This document shows positions 1 through 9,037 of a stretch of DNA of 64,000 nucleotides, piece after piece. Made by a program: the position numbers and the translations under genes. The stretch is from Olleya sp. Bg11-27. Lineage in GTDB: Bacteria > Bacteroidota > Bacteroidia > Flavobacteriales > Flavobacteriaceae. The stretch spans positions 3,549,001 through 3,613,000 of the forward strand of contig NZ_CP025117.1 of the NCBI RefSeq assembly GCF_002831645.1. Direction: 5' to 3'. The stretch's first letter is position 1. Every line of letters begins with the position of its first letter. Under the pieces are notes generated by a model. The model made no database searches. It was not told the origin of the DNA and saw only the letters and a program-made list of their open reading frames with translations.

Positions 1-363
1 AATTGGACGTTACTATATTATGCTGACGATAGATGCTCGGGAAGTACCGAGGGTGAGAAAATCAATTTATCAAAACCTGAAATTGAAAAAATGATAATCA
101 TAAATGTAAAAAATGATAGTGAATATGCTTGGGCCTGTAATAAAAGAGCACCATACTATTATGATTTTAATTTTGATCTAAACAAACAAATTGAAAACTG
201 GGATAATTTTGAGTTACAATCTAGTGACTACTCTGACTCCCCGAAAAAAGAAAAAGACGTGTTTTATATTTTTGGAGCTGGCGATTCTGATTATATCAAA
301 CTTACTATTGGAGCAAAAAACTTAATTACAAAGCTAAAATATAGTAGTATAGACCCAGGATAA
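1..363 (+). CDS. hypothetical protein, 3' part (5' end outside window)
   Basis: The reading frame is open from base 1, so the gene starts before the window; an internal ATG at 91 would give only 90 residues. The visible 120 residues are acidic and rich in aromatic residues (for example YYYDFNFDLN), with no signal peptide or membrane segment. I recognise no family. Its place beside SUFU and DUF6624 genes suggests a member of an immunity-type accessory cluster, which is inference. It ends with a TAA and is followed by a possible gene fragment and then the 506-970 gene on the same strand. Confidence 0.6.
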   Translation, partial: NWTLLYYADDRCSGSTEGEKINLSKPEIEKMIIINVKNDSEYAWACNKRAPYYYDFNFDLNKQIENWDNFELQSSDYSDSPKKEKDVFYIFGAGDSDYIKLTIGAKNLITKLKYSSIDPG

Positions 364-383
364 TACTGCCCTAAAAAAGAAAT

Positions 384-501
384 TAAGTAAAGACTAATAT
401 TACTAGGACCTCAAGTAAAATTAATGCAACATCCTAAACAACAAACTCATCGTACATTATACACAAGAACAATTAAAGAATATCTAAATTCAAAAAAATA
501 A
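384..501 (+). pseudogene. possible gene fragment (C-terminal remnant)
   Basis: Between the first two genes one frame reads from a stop near 385 through GPQVKLMQHP and ends in TIKEYLNSKK-stop at 501. It has a coding-like composition but no convincing start, and the internal ATG at 426 leaves only 25 codons. It may be the tail of a displaced gene in the immunity cluster. No family is recognised and confidence is low. Confidence 0.25.
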
Positions 502-505
502 AAAT

Positions 506-970
506 ATGGGATTTAACATTTCGGGATTATTAATAAAAGGTCAAACAGATAACGCTCAAATCAATACGCTTTTAGAAAGTCATATAGCTTTTTACAAAAC
601 GGTTAGTTTTGAAGAAGCGACAAGCAGCTTCCGGGACGATAACACTGTAGACATTTTACAAACAAAAACAGGGACGTTAATAATTACCGAACTCGGTCAG
701 ATTTATGACATTTCAACTTTTGAGACAGACATTATACAATTCATGATTTCTGATGTATCAGACACCTACTATTTCGAAAAATACACTAATGGAAAATTAG
801 ACAGAAAATACATTTATTCACAGGGAGAAATTCAAGAAAATGAGGGACAAGGCATAATAAAAGAAGACGACGATGTTTTAGATTTGATTTGGGAATTTAC
901 TGACACCTTTTTGCAGAATGGTTTTATGGAAAATAGGTTTGATCAAAAATTTAAACGATATACACTATAA
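506..970 (+). CDS. hypothetical cytoplasmic protein (immunity-like)
   Basis: A 154-residue soluble acidic protein with no signal peptide. The N-terminal half has alternating beta-like stretches (DILQTKTGTLIITELGQIYD) and the C-terminal half a YFEKYTNGKLDRKYIYSQGE stretch followed by acidic residues and an aromatic helix. Size, acidity and the patch with conserved-looking G-x-L-x-R are like small immunity proteins of polymorphic toxins, but I cannot name a family. The ATG at 506 follows an A-rich leader. It is flanked by apparent gene fragments, as is common in toxin/immunity loci. Confidence 0.6.
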   Translation: MGFNISGLLIKGQTDNAQINTLLESHIAFYKTVSFEEATSSFRDDNTVDILQTKTGTLIITELGQIYDISTFETDIIQFMISDVSDTYYFEKYTNGKLDRKYIYSQGEIQENEGQGIIKEDDDVLDLIWEFTDTFLQNGFMENRFDQKFKRYTL

Positions 971-1108
971 AAAGACAATCCTCATTAAAAATCAAACCCA
1001 TAAAATATATTTTACCTAGAGAACAAACTTATCAAGCTAATTCGCTATTTCTAAAAGAATTTGAAGCAAAATCAATAGCACACTATGTTACACATTGGGA
1101 GGTCTAAA
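971..1108 (+). pseudogene. possible gene fragment
   Basis: One frame running through about 980-1108 reads IKPIKYILPREQTYQANS and ends in HYVTHWEV-stop, without a usable start codon. It resembles the C-terminal tail of a lost gene. Beyond it, up to the next start at 1172, nothing else is evident. The call rests on composition and position only. Confidence 0.25.
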
Positions 1109-1171
1109 CAGTGGACGCCATGTGTATGATACATTTAAAATGACTACATTCATCCTATAAAATATCACAAA

Positions 1172-2344
1172 ATGAAAATAATAAAAACAAAAATAGTTTA
1201 CAATAAAGCCGGCTTCATTAAAAGAAAAACAGCTTTTTTGACACTATTCCTCTTTTTTAGCATACTTTTTTTAAGCACTATAAATGCGCAAACGTATAAT
1301 GGGGATATTCATTTTAAAAATCAAGATGACCTAAATAAAGCCTTTAGTGCAGGAGGAATTTTAGAACACATTTCCGATATAAAAGGGACTCTTATTATTG
1401 GAGACAAAACCAATGGTAGTGATATCACAACACTAACAGCACTCTCTAAAATTAAAACCATATCTAAAGGTTTATATATTACTAGTAATTTAAAATTGAA
1501 ATCTTTAAAAGGGTTAGAAGCACTTGTTAAAGTTTCTAACATAGAAGTTTCAGCAAATATCTGTTTACAAAATTTAGAAGGATTAAATAATTTAAAAACG
1601 GTAGAGGAACAATTTAGAATAGCTCATAACACGGCACTTATTTCTTTTAAAGGGTTAACCAATTTACAGACCGTTGGTGAATTTGAGGTGTTTTTAAATA
1701 GTAAATTAAACAGTTGCGAAGGATTAGAACAACTAACGACCATAACAACACATTTAACTATTGATGATAATGATGAATTGTTAACCATAGCCGCATTACA
1801 AATTCAGTCCATTGGAGAAGTCCTAAAAATTGCTGGTAATCAAAAATTAGAAACATTAAAAGGTTTAGAAAGAATAACTAGTATAAAAACATTAGTCATT
1901 AATGACAATAAAAGCCTGACCACTTTACAAGGGTTAGAACATTTAGAAAGCATCAGTAACGGCGCTTTAATAAGAGGTAATACTGCTTTAAAAAACTTGG
2001 ACGGATTACAAAATCTAAAAACATTAGGGGCTTATTTAGACATTTGGTCAAACAATAGTTTAGTATCATTAGTCGCCTTACAAAACATAACTAAAATAGG
2101 AGGCGAATTACATATAGCCGATAATAAAGCATTGCCAAATCTTGATGGCTTTGAGCATTTAAAAAGTGTTGGTAGTTTAAGCATCAGAAATAATTTAAAA
2201 TTAGAGAACTACTGTGCCATTAAAAACCTTTTTAAAAATAGTGTAAATACTGAAGCAGAATCAAAAGACAATTTTGAAATTAAATATAATAACTACAATC
2301 CTAGTTTAACAGATCTAAATACAGGTAAATGTTCAAAAATATAG
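1172..2344 (+). CDS. secreted leucine-rich-repeat (receptor L-domain-like) protein
   Basis: A 390-residue exported protein. Residues 1-40 form a long signal peptide with a basic N-region and a cleavage site near TINAQ. The rest is a series of roughly 24-residue repeats with pattern LKxLxGLExLxxIxxxLxIxxNxxL (GLEAL, GLNNL, GLTNL, GLEQL, GLERI, GLEHL, GLQNL, GFEHL), as in receptor L-domain/LRR solenoids. Such proteins in Bacteroidota are surface or periplasmic binding proteins; no substrate is indicated. A C-terminal Cys pair (YC..., KCSKI) caps the solenoid. There is no T9SS sorting tail. It stands among accessory genes. Confidence 0.8.
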   Translation: MKIIKTKIVYNKAGFIKRKTAFLTLFLFFSILFLSTINAQTYNGDIHFKNQDDLNKAFSAGGILEHISDIKGTLIIGDKTNGSDITTLTALSKIKTISKGLYITSNLKLKSLKGLEALVKVSNIEVSANICLQNLEGLNNLKTVEEQFRIAHNTALISFKGLTNLQTVGEFEVFLNSKLNSCEGLEQLTTITTHLTIDDNDELLTIAALQIQSIGEVLKIAGNQKLETLKGLERITSIKTLVINDNKSLTTLQGLEHLESISNGALIRGNTALKNLDGLQNLKTLGAYLDIWSNNSLVSLVALQNITKIGGELHIADNKALPNLDGFEHLKSVGSLSIRNNLKLENYCAIKNLFKNSVNTEAESKDNFEIKYNNYNPSLTDLNTGKCSKI

Positions 2345-2475
2345 CATCTATAGATTCTCTTTAATGCTTATTATAATAAGAAAGGTAGTTAAGCTCTGTT
2401 TCTTCAATTAACCACTTACCCTATTCTATCGCCCTATGCCTGATTCAAAAATCAAAATCAATTAAAAGAAAACAA

Positions 2476-3591
2476 ATGAGTTTTATAAAAAATCTTTTTT
2501 CTAACAAAACAGAAGTGTTTCAAGAGGCAGAAATTTTACTAGAACAAAATTCGCCTTCCTGTCCAATAACTGCCATTGTAGAACAAGACAATCGTGTTGT
2601 ATATTTTTATTTATGGGGACCAGAAAACTCTAATTTTGGAGTAAAATGTTCTTGGGTCAGAAATTTAAAGGACGCTCCAGATAAACAGGAAAAAGCATTA
2701 ATGGAAAAAGGAATCTCTCCAATGCAAACCAAACAGTATTGTAAATTTCCTGAAGGCCAAGAAAAACTAGAAGCAGATAAACTAAGTATTATTTGGTTAG
2801 AAGAAGGTGATGCAGCAGCACTTTTATCAGATGGAGAAATTCTTGCTATTATTCCTAGCTGGGCTGGGCAAGGTGATTTTTTAGGGTACGCAAGAGATGC
2901 TAAAGGACATGGTGATTTTGCATGGGAGCTTTCCGACTCTAATCAGATGTATGATCGTATTACAAAAGCTCAAGAATTTTGGAATGCATGGGACTTAGAT
3001 ATAGACCCTTTTAATAGTCAACAACCATTACTGCTTGATGCTTACGACAAAGCCTTTGGAAAACAAGATAAATATTATGCTATTGATGGTAATGAATGGC
3101 CTCCAAAAGGCCTCTATCTAAGACAAGGAACTTCTAAAACTGTTTTTGCGACTGTTGGACTTTCGTTACTGCCGATGCCTGCTGTCGAAATGTATACAGA
3201 CAATAGGTTTGAAACAAACAGAATTGAACTTGGAATTATCTTAGATTCCGCTTTTACAGACAAGGACATACAAGAGATGGGAGAATGGATCAGCGGGCAA
3301 TCTTCTCTTCCTTGGGACAATATCACGTTTTTAGGAGAAGGTCATACCATAAACTTTAATCCTTTTAACTCTACAAAATTTGACTATGTAATACGAACAA
3401 ATAAACTGAATGTCCTACCGCAATCAGAAATTGAAGACTATAGACATTCAAAAATAAATCTGCTCTGGATGGTTCCTATTTCAGAAAAAGAAAGACAACA
3501 CGTTATTGATAATGGAAGTGCTGACATTATTGCAAGACTAAATCAAATTGGAGAACATGTGTTTTCTCTAAATCGTAATGAAATTATATAA
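2476..3591 (+). CDS. suppressor-of-fused (SUFU) domain protein
   Basis: A 371-residue cytoplasmic protein. The N-terminal half carries the motif region LSDGEILAIIPSWAGQGDF and GYARDAKGHGDFAWEL; the C-terminal half carries ATVGLSLLP, RIELGIIL, the GEGHTINF turn and INLLWMVPISEKE, which are the landmarks of the SUFU domain. Bacterial SUFU proteins are known as immunity proteins in polymorphic toxin loci. No toxin gene is visible next to it, so the partner is unknown. The length is normal for bacterial members that have the extra N-terminal part. Family call is confident; the role is inferred. Confidence 0.85.
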   Translation: MSFIKNLFSNKTEVFQEAEILLEQNSPSCPITAIVEQDNRVVYFYLWGPENSNFGVKCSWVRNLKDAPDKQEKALMEKGISPMQTKQYCKFPEGQEKLEADKLSIIWLEEGDAAALLSDGEILAIIPSWAGQGDFLGYARDAKGHGDFAWELSDSNQMYDRITKAQEFWNAWDLDIDPFNSQQPLLLDAYDKAFGKQDKYYAIDGNEWPPKGLYLRQGTSKTVFATVGLSLLPMPAVEMYTDNRFETNRIELGIILDSAFTDKDIQEMGEWISGQSSLPWDNITFLGEGHTINFNPFNSTKFDYVIRTNKLNVLPQSEIEDYRHSKINLLWMVPISEKERQHVIDNGSADIIARLNQIGEHVFSLNRNEII

Positions 3592-3664
3592 AACTAACTT
3601 AAGATCGGATAACACGACTCTGAAACTTGATTTTATCCAAAATATAACAATACTATAAAGACTT

Positions 3665-4300
3665 ATGATGAATAAATATCTATTAATACTATTCTTATCT
3701 TTTTCAATACTAGGGACGGCTCAAAATGATACAAATATAACACCAGAGCATAAAACAATCGACTCGCTCAAGCTGCAGTTAAAAAAAATAATTAACAAAA
3801 TAAATAGCCGAGATAAAGCAACACCTAAACACTTTACCTCAATTCGAGATGGCAAAACGGCTGCCATTACATATCGTACTAATTTATCTAACGCATGTGG
3901 TCTATTTGTAAATCAAGTCATCCAGAAACATGGATGGCTTTCTATACCTAAAGTTGGTAAGACTGCTAACAACAACTTTGGTTTGATTATTAATTTTGCT
4001 CATGATTCCATAAAAACAAAATACAAATCAATCATAAAAACGTCTGTTTTAAAAGGAGAATCTAATCCTTTTAATTATGCCACATTAATAGACGGCTTAT
4101 TAGTTTATAATGGAAAATTACAAGTCTATGGCACTATACTAGGTCCTGACCCGTATTCCGATGAATTTAAAATGAGAGTTTATGATATTTCTGACCCCGA
4201 GTATGTTAATCAAAGAAGACAAGACATTAATTTAAATCCTATTGAGGACTACCTCGAAAAGTATGATGTTGAATGGGACATCCCTCAAAAAAAGAAATAA
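3665..4300 (+). CDS. exported DUF6624 domain protein
   Basis: A 211-residue protein with a signal peptide (LLILFLSFSILGTAQ). The core from about residue 70 has the DUF6624 pattern: HGWLSIPKVGKTANNNFGL, a following NFAHDS, KGESNPFNYATLIDGLLVYNG, YGT, and NQRRQDINLNPIEDYL near the end. The molecular role of the family is unknown to me; members often lie near SUFU and other immunity-like genes in Bacteroidota. It lies 74 bases after the SUFU gene on the same strand. Two adjacent ATGs (3665, 3668) are equally possible starts. Confidence 0.75.
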   Translation: MMNKYLLILFLSFSILGTAQNDTNITPEHKTIDSLKLQLKKIINKINSRDKATPKHFTSIRDGKTAAITYRTNLSNACGLFVNQVIQKHGWLSIPKVGKTANNNFGLIINFAHDSIKTKYKSIIKTSVLKGESNPFNYATLIDGLLVYNGKLQVYGTILGPDPYSDEFKMRVYDISDPEYVNQRRQDINLNPIEDYLEKYDVEWDIPQKKK

Positions 4301-4337
4301 AGATCACCCATAACACGGTCACAATACTCTAATTGTA

Positions 4338-4691
4338 TTGATAAACAACTCAATGAACCTATTTATACATTTTATAAAAAGAGTTTTAATCATAGCCATT
4401 CCTCTTGTATGCTTATACTTTTTTAGTATGTATTCTATTGCCGAAAATAATAAAAAACTACATAAAGGTGACGTTGGCTTGGGATTAGCAATACTTTTAT
4501 TTTTTATACTAGCGATTTTACTTATTGGTTTTATCATTGACTTAATTTATAGACTTCGCCGAAAACAATATAAAATCGCCTGGACAAATGTGCCTTTTCT
4601 TTTGCTATTCTTAATACCCATTTCCTATATTCATTGTCAAATGGGCGGTTGTTGTGATACATTTTGCGAATGGCTCATTTCTCTTTTTTAA
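4338..4691 (+). CDS. small multi-pass membrane protein
   Basis: A 117-residue protein with three hydrophobic segments (near residues 8-28, 47-68 and 85-98). It ends in a Cys-rich tail (IHCQMGGCCDTFCEW). The alternative start at residue 5 (ATG 4350) is equally plausible. It lies 11 bases before the lipoprotein gene at 4703 and is probably cotranscribed with it. No family is recognised. The cysteines on one side could bind metal or form disulfides, which is a guess. Confidence 0.6.
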   Translation: MINNSMNLFIHFIKRVLIIAIPLVCLYFFSMYSIAENNKKLHKGDVGLGLAILLFFILAILLIGFIIDLIYRLRRKQYKIAWTNVPFLLLFLIPISYIHCQMGGCCDTFCEWLISLF

Positions 4692-4702
4692 ATTAACAAA
4701 CG

Positions 4703-5311
4703 ATGAAAAACCTATTATTCCTATCTGTTTTTATACTATCAACCGGTTGCTCAAAAAACAAATCGGATACCATTGTAAATAATTTAAATAAGACTAACAC
4801 AGCACTGCAAAGTATTGTGCATTCCCCGTATAAAACATTTTTCAATACGATTAGAATAAATGGTTTAACGGACACGATACTTGTTCAAAACAGAACTAAA
4901 GTCTTTGGTTGTGGTACCGCTAAGATTAGTTATAACCAAGGATTAAAAGAAAAAGGATTACATACATTCTATGAAAAATATGGTACATTATTAGACCATC
5001 AAGAATTTATTAATATGTTTGAAAAGAATCATAATGTTACCATTTTATGGATTAACCCAGGTAATGAAGGAGAACTTTTTCAGTTAGACGATAGCCTCTT
5101 ACACAAAAACATAAAACTTGAAAAACATCTAATTGAATCTAAACCATATCTTGTTTTTAATGACACTCCAAAGTCATTAGATAGTTTATCGATTACGGTG
5201 TTAATTCAGTATAAAAATCCAAAAACAAAATTGCTTAAATCTTTTGATTTATCAGCAGATAAAAATGGTTGGAAGATTGATAAAGTGCATGAGGAAGATA
5301 AAGCAAACTAA
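4703..5311 (+). CDS. lipoprotein of unknown function
   Basis: A 202-residue protein with a lipoprotein signal (LLFLSVFILSTGCSKN, lipid-modified Cys at 16). The mature part has no recognised domain; a VFGCGTAKISY stretch follows an IRING turn. The last 16 coding bases and the DNA just after the stop (5296-5320) are repeated exactly at 7643-7667, where a decayed short lipoprotein ORF ends in the same way. This marks a duplication with internal loss. It is likely an operon with the membrane gene just upstream. Confidence 0.65.
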   Translation: MKNLLFLSVFILSTGCSKNKSDTIVNNLNKTNTALQSIVHSPYKTFFNTIRINGLTDTILVQNRTKVFGCGTAKISYNQGLKEKGLHTFYEKYGTLLDHQEFINMFEKNHNVTILWINPGNEGELFQLDDSLLHKNIKLEKHLIESKPYLVFNDTPKSLDSLSITVLIQYKNPKTKLLKSFDLSADKNGWKIDKVHEEDKAN

Positions 5312-5441
5312 AAACAGTAGAGTTATTAATAATAGATATCCCACCTAAAAAGGCTTTTTTTTTATATAAATAATTTTGATTATTAATAACATCATAGTCT
5401 TTCCATCTCATGATTTAATTGACTTCTAAAATAAAAGCACT

Positions 5442-6203
5442 TTAATGTTCCGTCTTAAAAACAGAAGGACTAACGCCTACGTTTTTCTTAAAAAACCTAG
5501 AAAAGCTACTTATCGAATCAAAACCTAACCGAAATGCTATCTCTTTAGTTGTACTATCGCTTTTAATAAGGCTACGTTTAGCTTCCGTAATTTGACGTTG
5601 TTGTATAATCTGTTTTGCAGTACAGTTAAGTTTTTCTTTTAAAACCTGATTTAAACGTTTGCTACTAATCCCTAATTGAGTCGCATAATATTCTGTAGTC
5701 GTTTCATATAAAAAAGTAGTCTCCATTAATTCTAAAAACTGAAAGATCCTTTTTTGATTTAAATCTTGTTTCAAAAAGTCAGCATTCTGAAAACGTATTA
5801 AATGCAATAACAAAACTTTAAGCAATGTTTTAAGCATGATGTAAGAGGTGGTTTCGCTGTAAAACTCGCCTTTAAGCCAATTAATTAATTGCTGAATTTG
5901 AAGGACTTGCTCTTTTTGCTTTATATAAAATTCAGGAAATTTATTAAATAATGCAAAGACATCCAAAGCATACTCGATATCATCTTCATCAATAAGATCA
6001 CGTTCAAAATTTAATAAAACACCAGCGTTTGTATTAAAAACCTTATGATTAAATTTTTGGTTTAATGGCTTAAAATGAACCAATAAAGCATCATTAGTTT
6101 CAGACTGAATATAAATCCCCATAGAATTCTCTGATAACATCTTAGTGCTACCATCAAACTGCTCCACAATCTGAATTTTAGTATTCCAATGGTTGGTATT
6201 CAT
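5442..6203 (-). CDS. AraC family transcriptional regulator
   Basis: A 253-residue regulator. The last 90 residues form the two helix-turn-helix units of AraC/XylS (KRLNQVLKEKLNCTAKQIIQ and TKEIAFRLGFDSISSFSRFF, then the typical GVSPSVFK end). The N-terminal 150 residues look like a cupin-type sensing domain without an obvious ligand motif. It lies 45 bases after the MFS gene on the same strand and probably controls it, since regulator/transporter pairs are common in this family. The effector cannot be read from the sequence. Confidence 0.9.
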   Translation of the reverse strand: MNTNHWNTKIQIVEQFDGSTKMLSENSMGIYIQSETNDALLVHFKPLNQKFNHKVFNTNAGVLLNFERDLIDEDDIEYALDVFALFNKFPEFYIKQKEQVLQIQQLINWLKGEFYSETTSYIMLKTLLKVLLLHLIRFQNADFLKQDLNQKRIFQFLELMETTFLYETTTEYYATQLGISSKRLNQVLKEKLNCTAKQIIQQRQITEAKRSLIKSDSTTKEIAFRLGFDSISSFSRFFKKNVGVSPSVFKTEH

Positions 6204-6248
6204 TTACATTTAAAGTATTTTTCAAATGTAAGAAGAAATTAACCAACC

Positions 6249-7391
6249 TTATTCTTTAGATAACTTTTGAAACCTATAATACATTACAACAGCTATTATT
6301 AATGCTAAACTAGCACTTACACTATATACTGCCGTATAGTTGGTAGACACGTACTCTATAAAAGTGGATAAAAATTGTCCTCCAAAAATCCCCATAGAGA
6401 GTAAACTTAAGTTTTTACCTTGATTTTGAGGCGTACTGACTTCTACCATCATATGGCTTAATAACGGAATGGTCAAACCAAATCCCACTCCAATAAAAAC
6501 TGCTGCTAGTATTAAAAGCGGAACATTAATCGCCATAGCTAAAACGGTATACCCAAGCATAAAAAATAAAAAACCGACGGTTACCGTTTTTCCTTCTCCC
6601 AATAGCTTTACTGTCTTAGGCATTTGACTAGCCACTACAATAGTAATTAATGAAATAAAGGCCATTAAAAACCCAGTTTCAGACGCACTAAAGCTAAAGG
6701 TTTCTGGCAAGTACAACGGTAACGTAACAAAACCTACAAAAAATAACATCATAGCTAATAAAGCACCTAAAAAAATAAGTTGCACCTTCAATTTACTATT
6801 CTTTTTCGTAGCTATTACAATAGCTTCATTTTCTATTTTAGGATCTGATTTTGGTAATGCTTTTAAAACTAAGATTAAGCAGACTATTGCGGTTAGATAA
6901 ATATAAAAAGGATATTGCCAGTCAATTTGCCCTAAAACCCCTCCTAAGGCTAAGAAAACAACACCTCCAAATTCTATAGACATCACTTGCCAAGCAATCA
7001 TTTTTAACCGTTTTTCTCCTGTAAATAATTCGGCTATAAAAGCAGTAACAGAGACTTGAATAGCAACGGTTGCACCACCTAATAAAAATCGATCTACAAT
7101 TAAGAGGTAATCGTTGGTAATAAAAGCGCCAATAACACCCAAAATACCATAAGGCACTAAGCCCAAACAAAGGAGTTTAAAATTACCAAACTTAGGTAAT
7201 AAACGTCCGATTAGGGGCGCAAATATAACAACACCTAAAGATGGCAATGTAATTAGCCAACTTGGTGATAAACTAAAATTGGTATGTTCGACAATACCGG
7301 AAAGTGAAGGCGCAATGACCGTCCCTACCATAATAGTTAAACTGCTGACCAATAATAAAGTAAAAATTGTAAGGTTTGATATCTTTTTCAT
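6249..7391 (-). CDS. MFS transporter
   Basis: A 380-residue polytopic inner-membrane protein with about 12 hydrophobic segments. The loop after TM2 has the MFS signature (PLIGRLLPKFGNFKLL) and its equivalent lies between TM8 and TM9 (MPKTVKLLGEGKT). The N-terminus MKKISNLTIFTLLLVSSLTI is TM1. It is likely a drug or small-molecule exporter like the CynX/Bcr-like members; the substrate is not inferable. It forms a pair with the AraC regulator just downstream. Confidence 0.88.
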   Translation of the reverse strand: MKKISNLTIFTLLLVSSLTIMVGTVIAPSLSGIVEHTNFSLSPSWLITLPSLGVVIFAPLIGRLLPKFGNFKLLCLGLVPYGILGVIGAFITNDYLLIVDRFLLGGATVAIQVSVTAFIAELFTGEKRLKMIAWQVMSIEFGGVVFLALGGVLGQIDWQYPFYIYLTAIVCLILVLKALPKSDPKIENEAIVIATKKNSKLKVQLIFLGALLAMMLFFVGFVTLPLYLPETFSFSASETGFLMAFISLITIVVASQMPKTVKLLGEGKTVTVGFLFFMLGYTVLAMAINVPLLILAAVFIGVGFGLTIPLLSHMMVEVSTPQNQGKNLSLLSMGIFGGQFLSTFIEYVSTNYTAVYSVSASLALIIAVVMYYRFQKLSKE

Positions 7392-7568
7392 GCAGCAAAG
7401 TTCCTATTATTCTTTCTAAACGACTTTACCTGTTTTCTAAATAAGTATACCAAAATGGACATTTTTAGATCTTATAATTCAGTAGCTTACTAAGTATGCA
7501 CGCATTATAGTTATATTTAGTAAAACACCTTAAATAACTACAATAAATAATTCCTCTAGAATGTAAAC

Positions 7569-7658
7569 ATGTCCCTTTTACTAGTGTTCCTTTTTTTCCT
7601 TACGTGTTGTAAAAACGATACTAATCAGGCAAAACAAAAGTTAGATAAAGCAAACTAA
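7569..7658 (+). pseudogene. short lipoprotein ORF, probably remnant of a duplicated lipoprotein gene
   Basis: A 29-codon frame reads MSLLLVFLFFLTCCKNDTNQ and then QKLDKAN-stop. It has a lipobox (LTCC) and ends with the same codons as the 4703-5311 lipoprotein. The 25 bases at 7643-7667 are identical to 5296-5320, spanning the stop codon. The simplest reading is a duplicate of that gene from which nearly all the mature part has been deleted. It may still be translated as a tiny lipopeptide. The rest of the 7392-7719 gap shows no other gene. Confidence 0.45.
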
Positions 7659-7719
7659 AAACAGTAGCGTTTAAAAAACCTTATCGAATAATAAAAAAAA
7701 AGCATCACTTCCCTGCGAC

Positions 7720-8928
7720 CTACTCCGCTTCCAACAGAGTCATAAACTCCGTAAATTCTGTTTTAAACGCCGTAAATTTATCTCCTGTTGCTGGCCCATT
7801 AAATCCCGTGTGTATTTTACGTACTTTACCTGATTTATCAATAAAAATAGACGTTGGATAGCTTAAAATCTGATTTAGCATGGGTAGTTTCTCGTTAGCT
7901 TTAGATTTACTTGTAGTACCTGTTTGTGCTAATAAAATAGGATATGTAATATCTAATCGATCCCTTAAGCGTTTAATAAAACTAAAGGCTTTCTCTTCTG
8001 TTTTAGTATATTCAAATGCTAAGGCTACAAACTGAATAGCCTTGTCTTTATTAGCATTATAATACTGTGTGTAATATTTACTTTCGTCTAAACAATTAGG
8101 ACACCACGTTCCCATAATTTGAACGACTACCACTTTGTTTTTAAAACGATCATCTGTTAAAGAAACGAGATTACCGTCCGTATCTGGGAATATAAAAGCT
8201 AAGTTATCGTAACCTTCCTTTAAAAAAGTTAAATCGTTTGCACTTGCTAGTTCATAATTGTCATTACGTTTTGCCGTAAACGGTTCTTTCCAATGGTTAC
8301 CAGAATAAAACTGTCCATTTATGGTACTGTCGGTTACTGTACCAGTAAACAAAAAAGCATGGGCACCATCAAAAGTTGATAATTTTAATTGATTTCCATT
8401 AACGACACCTTCAAGATAACGATAGTCACCAGTTTCGGTTAAAAAAGTACCTGTTACGACATTATCTTTTTGTTTAAAAACACCTTTAGCAACATATCTA
8501 TCAGTGTCAGTATTTGGACTAAAAACCGTTTCCCACTGCCCTGTAATATTACTTTTTGGTGTTCCAGTAATATCAAATCTAGTCTCTTTTTTAGAAGCAG
8601 TAAATGCTTGTTCTCTTCCTTTTTCAGGAACCACAAAACGACCATTTAAAGTTTGATCTTTAATTTTTGCGATTAGCATCCCTTCAAATACAGGAAGTTT
8701 AATATAAACGGAATCATTTTTATAACTAATCTCATCGACAGTAATAATTTCTTCAGCATTATAAATCTCTACTGTATTAGCGTCTTTTACTTTAAAAGTG
8801 AATGGCAAAAATGTTGTATCACTGACTTTTAATTCCGCTCTATACTTTCCGAATGTTAACAATTCAGTTTCATTTTTATCACAAGAACATAAAGTAATAG
8901 CAATCAATAATAGGACAATATAGCGCAT
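7720..8928 (-). CDS. thioredoxin-like (TlpA/ResA family) lipoprotein
   Basis: A 402-residue lipoprotein (lipobox ITLCSC, Cys16). Residues about 20-240 form a beta-rich region typical of DUF4369-like N-terminal extensions. From about residue 240 follows a thioredoxin fold with active site WCPNC (Cys 276 and 279) and the cis-Pro loop SYPTSIFID. Such proteins act as periplasmic or outer-membrane-facing disulfide reductases, for instance in cytochrome c maturation. Monocistronic on the minus strand; a hairpin terminator of the next gene lies upstream at 8986-9016. Confidence 0.88.
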   Translation of the reverse strand: MRYIVLLLIAITLCSCDKNETELLTFGKYRAELKVSDTTFLPFTFKVKDANTVEIYNAEEIITVDEISYKNDSVYIKLPVFEGMLIAKIKDQTLNGRFVVPEKGREQAFTASKKETRFDITGTPKSNITGQWETVFSPNTDTDRYVAKGVFKQKDNVVTGTFLTETGDYRYLEGVVNGNQLKLSTFDGAHAFLFTGTVTDSTINGQFYSGNHWKEPFTAKRNDNYELASANDLTFLKEGYDNLAFIFPDTDGNLVSLTDDRFKNKVVVVQIMGTWCPNCLDESKYYTQYYNANKDKAIQFVALAFEYTKTEEKAFSFIKRLRDRLDITYPILLAQTGTTSKSKANEKLPMLNQILSYPTSIFIDKSGKVRKIHTGFNGPATGDKFTAFKTEFTEFMTLLEAE

Positions 8929-8985
8929 GACAATCTTAATTTTAGTTTAATATTAATCGTAATATCGCCAAAATACTTACAAATA

Positions 8986-9016
8986 AAAAGACATTGCGTT
9001 AACAATGTCTTTTTTT
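8986..9016 (-). terminator. rho-independent terminator
   Basis: Perfect arms AAAAGACATTG / CAATGTCTTTT around a CGTTAA loop with T-runs. It lies just after the stop of the minus-strand coiled-coil gene ending at 9038. Confidence 0.8.
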
Positions 9017-9037
9017 AATCGAATTGGAGCGTACTCT

